A stretch of 8,893 nucleotides of DNA from Brachyspira catarrhinii (lineage in GTDB: Bacteria > Spirochaetota > Brachyspiria > Brachyspirales > Brachyspiraceae): the NCBI RefSeq assembly GCF_005518285.1, contig NZ_SJDU01000063.1, positions 1-8,893 of the forward strand. Direction: 5' to 3'. The notes under the pieces were generated by a model, which worked only from the letters and a program-made list of their open reading frames with translations, was not told the DNA's origin and searched no databases. The translations under genes and the position numbers were made by a program. Within the stretch, counting starts at the first letter, position 1, and each line of letters begins with the position of its first letter. Of this stretch, positions 5,786 to 8,893 are shown piece by piece.

Positions 5786-6721
5786 TTATCTATTTCTATC
5801 GGATATTACGGCTAAAAATATTACCAAAGCTTTAACGACATCTTGATAATAAGAAGACACGCCTATAATATTTAAACCATTATTCAATACCGCTATAATA
5901 AGTATTCCTATTAAAGTTCCCGTGATTTTTCCTCTTCCGCCCGTCATACTCGTTCCGCCTAAAGCTACAGCTGCAATAGCGTCAAGTTCGTATCCGCTTC
6001 CAAGCGTAGGTTGAGCCGAACCGAGCCTTGAAACCAATATTAAACCAGACAACGAAGCCATAAATCCAGAAACCGCATAAACTATCAATTTTATATTATT
6101 AGTGTTTATTCCCGCCAATTCCGCCGCTTTTGAATTGCTTCCCGTTGCGTATATTTGTCTGCCTAATACCGTCTTTTTTAGGACAAATAAAAATATAGCG
6201 AAAAATATAATCAATATCCAAACGGGTATTGGAATTCCAATCAAAGAACCTTTTCCTATTTGATTTAAAAGAAAATTATCGCCCAATCTTGAAATAGGTC
6301 TTCCTCCGCTTAAAATCATAGTCAATCCTCTATAACCCGTCATAGTTATTAAGGTTGCAATAAAAGGTTGTAATCTTGATTTTGTAACCATTAACCCGCT
6401 TATAGTTCCCAATATAATTCCAAATATTAACGCTATTAACATAGACAACGGAGCGGGTAATCCGATTTTTATAGTATGAGCGCAAATTATACTCGTTAAA
6501 GCGAGAACAGAACCTACGGATAAATCTATACCGCCCGTAAGAATTATGCATGTCATACCGAAAGCTATTAAACCGTTAATTGCCGATTGACGAAGCAAAG
6601 ATAAGAAATTATTAACCGTTCTAAAATCGGGACTAATTATACTAATAACTACTACTAAAAAAATTAAAGCTATAAAAGAGCCGTAATCTTGCAAATATTG
6701 TATTATATTTTTGTTTTTCAC
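5786..6721 (-). CDS. rbsC: Ribose ABC transporter permease
   Basis: RbsC is the membrane channel of the ribose importer and works as a dimer with RbsA. The 311-residue protein is almost entirely hydrophobic, with about eight to ten membrane helices. It carries family landmarks: LTGGIDLSVGSVLAL (61-75), the cytoplasmic loop GRQIYATGSNSKAAELAGIN (187-206) that should contact the ATPase, and GGTSMTGGRGKITGTLIG (255-272). Length fits the family (E. coli 321). Translation starts at GTG (6721). The stop of rbsA overlaps this start as GTGA, and GGAGGAG lies 4 bases upstream inside rbsA, so the two are translationally coupled. A 48-base AT-rich gap without other features separates it from rbsB. Confidence 0.95.
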   Translation of the reverse strand: MKNKNIIQYLQDYGSFIALIFLVVVISIISPDFRTVNNFLSLLRQSAINGLIAFGMTCIILTGGIDLSVGSVLALTSIICAHTIKIGLPAPLSMLIALIFGIILGTISGLMVTKSRLQPFIATLITMTGYRGLTMILSGGRPISRLGDNFLLNQIGKGSLIGIPIPVWILIIFFAIFLFVLKKTVLGRQIYATGSNSKAAELAGINTNNIKLIVYAVSGFMASLSGLILVSRLGSAQPTLGSGYELDAIAAVALGGTSMTGGRGKITGTLIGILIIAVLNNGLNIIGVSSYYQDVVKALVIFLAVISDRNR

Positions 6722-8205
6722 AATACTCCTCCAGTGGCAAGCACCATAATATTTTCTTCTGTGGCATCGTTTCTATTTAAAAATCCAGCGACTTTACCTT
6801 CATGTATAACCATAACTCTATCGCTCATTCCTATTATTTCGGGCAATTCGGATGAAACCATAAGTATCGCAATGCCTTTTGAAGCCAAATCGTTCATCAT
6901 AGAATATATTTCTTTTTTGGAGGCTATATCGACTCCTCTTGTCGGTTCGTCCAATATAAGTATTTTAGGATTGCTAATTATCCATTTCGCAAATATAACT
7001 TTTTGCTGATTTCCGCCGCTTAAGTTATTGCATATATGGTTGACTCCGCTGCATTTAACATTAAAATCTCTAACCGCAAAAGAACTTATAAAATTTTCCT
7101 TGCTTTTATTTATTAAAAATTTATTATTAACTATTCTACTAAAATTATTTAAAGACACATTATTTTTTATATTCTCGTTTAACATTAATCCCTCGACTTT
7201 TCTGTCTTCGGTAATAAATCCTATTCCGTTTTTTATAGCCTGCTTGGGATTTTTTATATATACTTTTTTACCTTCTATTTCCACATTTCCAGAATCTATT
7301 GGCAATACTCCAAAAATGCTTTTCATAATCTCGGTTCTTCCCGCTCCCATAAGTCCGTAAACTCCTAAAATTTCGCCGTAATGCAAATCAAACGAAACAT
7401 TATTAAAAAATTTATTATACGATATAGATTTTACTTCCAATGCAACCCCAAGTTTTTTGTTATCGGTTCTAGGAAATCTATCTCCAATATCTCTGCCTAT
7501 CATCATATTAATAATTTCGTTCATAGAAGTGTCTTTAATATTTTTAATTCCGATATATTCTCCGTCTCTCATTACGGTAATTCTATCGCATAATTCAAAA
7601 ATTTCTTCCATTCTATGCGAAATGTATATTATAGAAACTCCTTTTTGTTTTAAGGATTTAATTATTTTAAATAAATGTTCCGTTTCGTTATTGGTTAATG
7701 CGGCTGTAGGTTCGTCCATAATTATAACTTTTATATCGGATATTAAAGCTTTCGCTATTTCCACCATTTGCCTTTGCCCAACGGATAAATCGGATAGTTT
7801 TTGATTCACATTTAAATTTATTCCCAAATTATTTAAAGTTTCTTTAACTTTTTCTTGCATGGCTTTTTTATCTAAAATTCCAAATTTATTATATATCTCT
7901 TTTCCAAGAAATATATTTTCTTCAACTGTCATATCCAACAAACTATTTAATTCCTGATATATAAAAACTATGCCGTATTCTTCCGCTTCTTTAGGATGAT
8001 TAAAAGAGATATTTTTATCGTCTATAAATATTTCTCCAGAATCTTTTGAATATACTCCCGTTAATACTTTCATTAAAGTCGATTTGCCCGCTCCGTTTTC
8101 TCCCATAAGCGCATGTATTTCTCCATTGTCCAATGAAAAGTTGGCGTTATTTAGGACGGTTATATCGCCAAAAGATTTTATAATATTTTTCATTTCTATT
8201 TTCAT
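6718..8205 (-). CDS. rbsA: Ribose ABC transporter ATP-binding protein
   Basis: RbsA carries two fused nucleotide-binding domains and powers ribose import. Domain 1 has Walker A GENGAGKS (35-42), Q84, signature LSVGQ (140-144), Walker B with D164 and E165, and switch H197. Domain 2 has a degenerate Walker A, GLMGAGRTE (284-292), with R290 where lysine is usual, then LSGGNQQK (395-402), Walker B D419-E420, and serine in place of the switch histidine (VSSELPE). This asymmetry is normal for the RbsA/MglA family, in which the second site hydrolyses ATP poorly. The 495 residues match the family length. The start is 12 bases after the rbsD stop with a modest GGAT 6 bases upstream, and the stop overlaps the rbsC start. 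A second ATG four codons in is possible but fits the family start less well. Confidence 0.96.
   Translation of the reverse strand: MKIEMKNIIKSFGDITVLNNANFSLDNGEIHALMGENGAGKSTLMKVLTGVYSKDSGEIFIDDKNISFNHPKEAEEYGIVFIYQELNSLLDMTVEENIFLGKEIYNKFGILDKKAMQEKVKETLNNLGINLNVNQKLSDLSVGQRQMVEIAKALISDIKVIIMDEPTAALTNNETEHLFKIIKSLKQKGVSIIYISHRMEEIFELCDRITVMRDGEYIGIKNIKDTSMNEIINMMIGRDIGDRFPRTDNKKLGVALEVKSISYNKFFNNVSFDLHYGEILGVYGLMGAGRTEIMKSIFGVLPIDSGNVEIEGKKVYIKNPKQAIKNGIGFITEDRKVEGLMLNENIKNNVSLNNFSRIVNNKFLINKSKENFISSFAVRDFNVKCSGVNHICNNLSGGNQQKVIFAKWIISNPKILILDEPTRGVDIASKKEIYSMMNDLASKGIAILMVSSELPEIIGMSDRVMVIHEGKVAGFLNRNDATEENIMVLATGGVL
6726..6732 (-). promoter_or_regulatory. Shine-Dalgarno of rbsC inside rbsA
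   Basis: The minus strand reads GGAGGAG, then 4 bases, then GTG. It lies in the last codons of rbsA and identifies the GTG at 6721 as the rbsC start. Confidence 0.8.
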
Positions 8206-8217
8206 AATTAATCCATA

Positions 8218-8613
8218 TTAAAATATGCAAGCCGATTGCAATATTATATTAGCGTAAGGAGTTGCCTCTCCCGTTCTAATAATGGCTTTACAATCTAAAG
8301 TTTTTTGTTTAAAATTATTGTGGCTTACATACTCTATTGATATATTTTCAAACATACTTAAAATTTTATTATAAACTTCTTTATTGTTATTCTTTATTTC
8401 TTCGGCAAGTATTATACGCTCAATTTTCATATCTTTAGTTATTTCGGATAATACATCCATAAAAGACGGCGAGCCTAATTTTAAAGATAAATCTATAGCC
8501 TTTATATCGTTAGGACATGGCAAACCCAAATCGGATATGCATATCAAATCGGTATGACGCATATAAGACAATATTTTAGAAATCTCGCTATTTATAATTC
8601 CATTTCTTTTCAT
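8218..8613 (-). CDS. rbsD: D-ribose pyranase
   Basis: RbsD converts beta-ribopyranose to the furanose form that ribokinase accepts, in the cytoplasm. The 131-residue protein aligns along its whole length with E. coli RbsD (139): the start MKRNGIINSEIS, MRHTD with catalytic H20, D28 in ISDLGLP, GSPSFMDVL (47-55), AEEIK (70-74), H98, IIRTGEATPYANIIL with Y120 and N122. The catalytic and sugar-binding positions are all present. It is the first gene of the operon, just below a good promoter, and ends 12 bases before rbsA. The ribosome site is poor (only AAG near the ATG), but the start agrees with the family. Presence of rbsD supports ribose as the substrate of the whole operon. Confidence 0.95.
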   Translation of the reverse strand: MKRNGIINSEISKILSYMRHTDLICISDLGLPCPNDIKAIDLSLKLGSPSFMDVLSEITKDMKIERIILAEEIKNNNKEVYNKILSMFENISIEYVSHNNFKQKTLDCKAIIRTGEATPYANIILQSACIF

Positions 8614-8652
8614 TAATTCTTAAATCCAAATTTCAAATAATTTATATTATAC

Positions 8653-8681
8653 AATATATTAAATTATTTTAAATTTGTCAA
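8653..8681 (-). promoter_or_regulatory. Sigma-70-type promoter of the rbs operon
   Basis: On the minus strand a perfect TTGACA -35 (8676-8681) is followed after 17 bases by TATATT (8653-8658). A consensus TATAAT lies just downstream (8646-8651) but has no matching -35. The predicted start is near 8645, giving a leader of about 32 bases before rbsD. Confidence 0.7.
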
Positions 8682-8685
8682 ATTT
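8671..8685. promoter_or_regulatory. Palindrome over the rbs -35 box, possible operator
   Basis: AAATTTG-T-CAAATTT is a 7-bp palindrome around one base that fully contains the TTGACA box. A repressor bound here would block RNA polymerase. It does not look like the usual CG-centred LacI/RbsR operator, so the regulator is unknown, and in such AT-rich DNA chance remains possible. Confidence 0.4.
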
Positions 8686-8893
8686 TTTCTGCAATTTTTT
8701 TTGAAAATTTTAATAAAATTTCTTAAACTTTATAAAATTATGATAATATATAGTCATAAATTTATAGTTGTAGCAATTTTTAAGATAAAAACTAAAAAAT
8801 TTATAAATTGTTTTGGTTAAATTTGAATTAAAATTTTAAAAAAATTGTTTGTAATATTTGGAGATAATACGGTAAAATAAAAATTTAAATTAA

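Larger units (their letters stand above)
8614..8893. other. Intergenic region upstream of rbsD
   Basis: This 280-base stretch is very AT-rich and holds no supported gene on either strand. Its first 70 bases contain the rbs promoter and a palindrome. The rest is low-complexity A/T with no clear terminator or riboswitch. Near the right edge, TTTGGAGATAATACGG on the plus strand resembles a ribosome site or a -10 box and might serve a divergent gene beyond the window, but no start codon is seen. Confidence 0.5.

Noticed and set aside
6330..6551. Minus-strand frame inside rbsC in another phase
   Set aside because: It overlaps the conserved permease sequence and its translation has no family features.
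6689..7804. Several plus-strand frames across rbsA
   Set aside because: They are antisense to conserved ABC ATPase motifs, with no ribosome sites or recognisable domains.
6718..8205. Arginine in the second Walker A of RbsA as a damaging mutation
   Set aside because: GAGRTE is normal for the second domain of the RbsA/MglA family.
8700..8760. Short ATG frame of about 14 codons upstream of rbsD as a leader peptide
   Set aside because: It has no ribosome site and lies upstream of the predicted transcription start.
8614..8893. Riboswitch in the region before rbsD
   Set aside because: The leader after the predicted promoter is only about 32 bases and has no GC-containing stems, too little for a known riboswitch.

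Overview
The window comes from a strongly AT-rich bacterium with a Gram-negative-type envelope. A Spirochaete of Brachyspira type is my best guess. The hints are the base composition, the lipoprotein form of the ribose-binding protein, and a FlgT/LPP20-like envelope protein. No rRNA or lineage marker is present, so the taxonomy is tentative. I see no mobile element, CRISPR array, tRNA or rRNA.

Left part (1-1660, + strand): the 3' portion of a FlgT_N/LPP20-like envelope protein is followed after 2 bases by queH, which makes the last step of queuosine synthesis. Both end at a hairpin (1611-1647) that can work in both directions.

Middle part (1662-3787, - strand): in order of transcription this holds a membrane-bound ferritin-like/VIT1 iron transporter, a YcxB-like two-helix membrane protein, rpmE (ribosomal protein L31, zinc-binding form), and a 55-residue small protein with a near-perfect Shine-Dalgarno sequence. 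The first two form one unit. rpmE has its own clear promoter and a hairpin terminator. The small gene is easy to miss in automatic calling.

Right part (3866-8893, - strand): a complete ribose uptake and activation operon, rbsD-rbsA-rbsC-rbsB-rbsK, read from a TTGACA/TATATT promoter near 8653-8681. RbsB captures ribose in the periplasm, RbsC carries it across the membrane, RbsA supplies ATP hydrolysis, RbsD speeds pyranose-to-furanose conversion, and RbsK makes ribose 5-phosphate for the pentose phosphate pathway and nucleotide synthesis. No LacI-type repressor gene (rbsR) lies in the window. A 17-bp perfect inverted repeat sits between rbsB and rbsK. A 15-bp palindrome overlaps the -35 box of the operon promoter.

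Most of the window is ordinary. The items worth a second look are the 55-residue protein, the rbsB-rbsK hairpin, the possible operator, and the ferritin-VIT1/YcxB pair.
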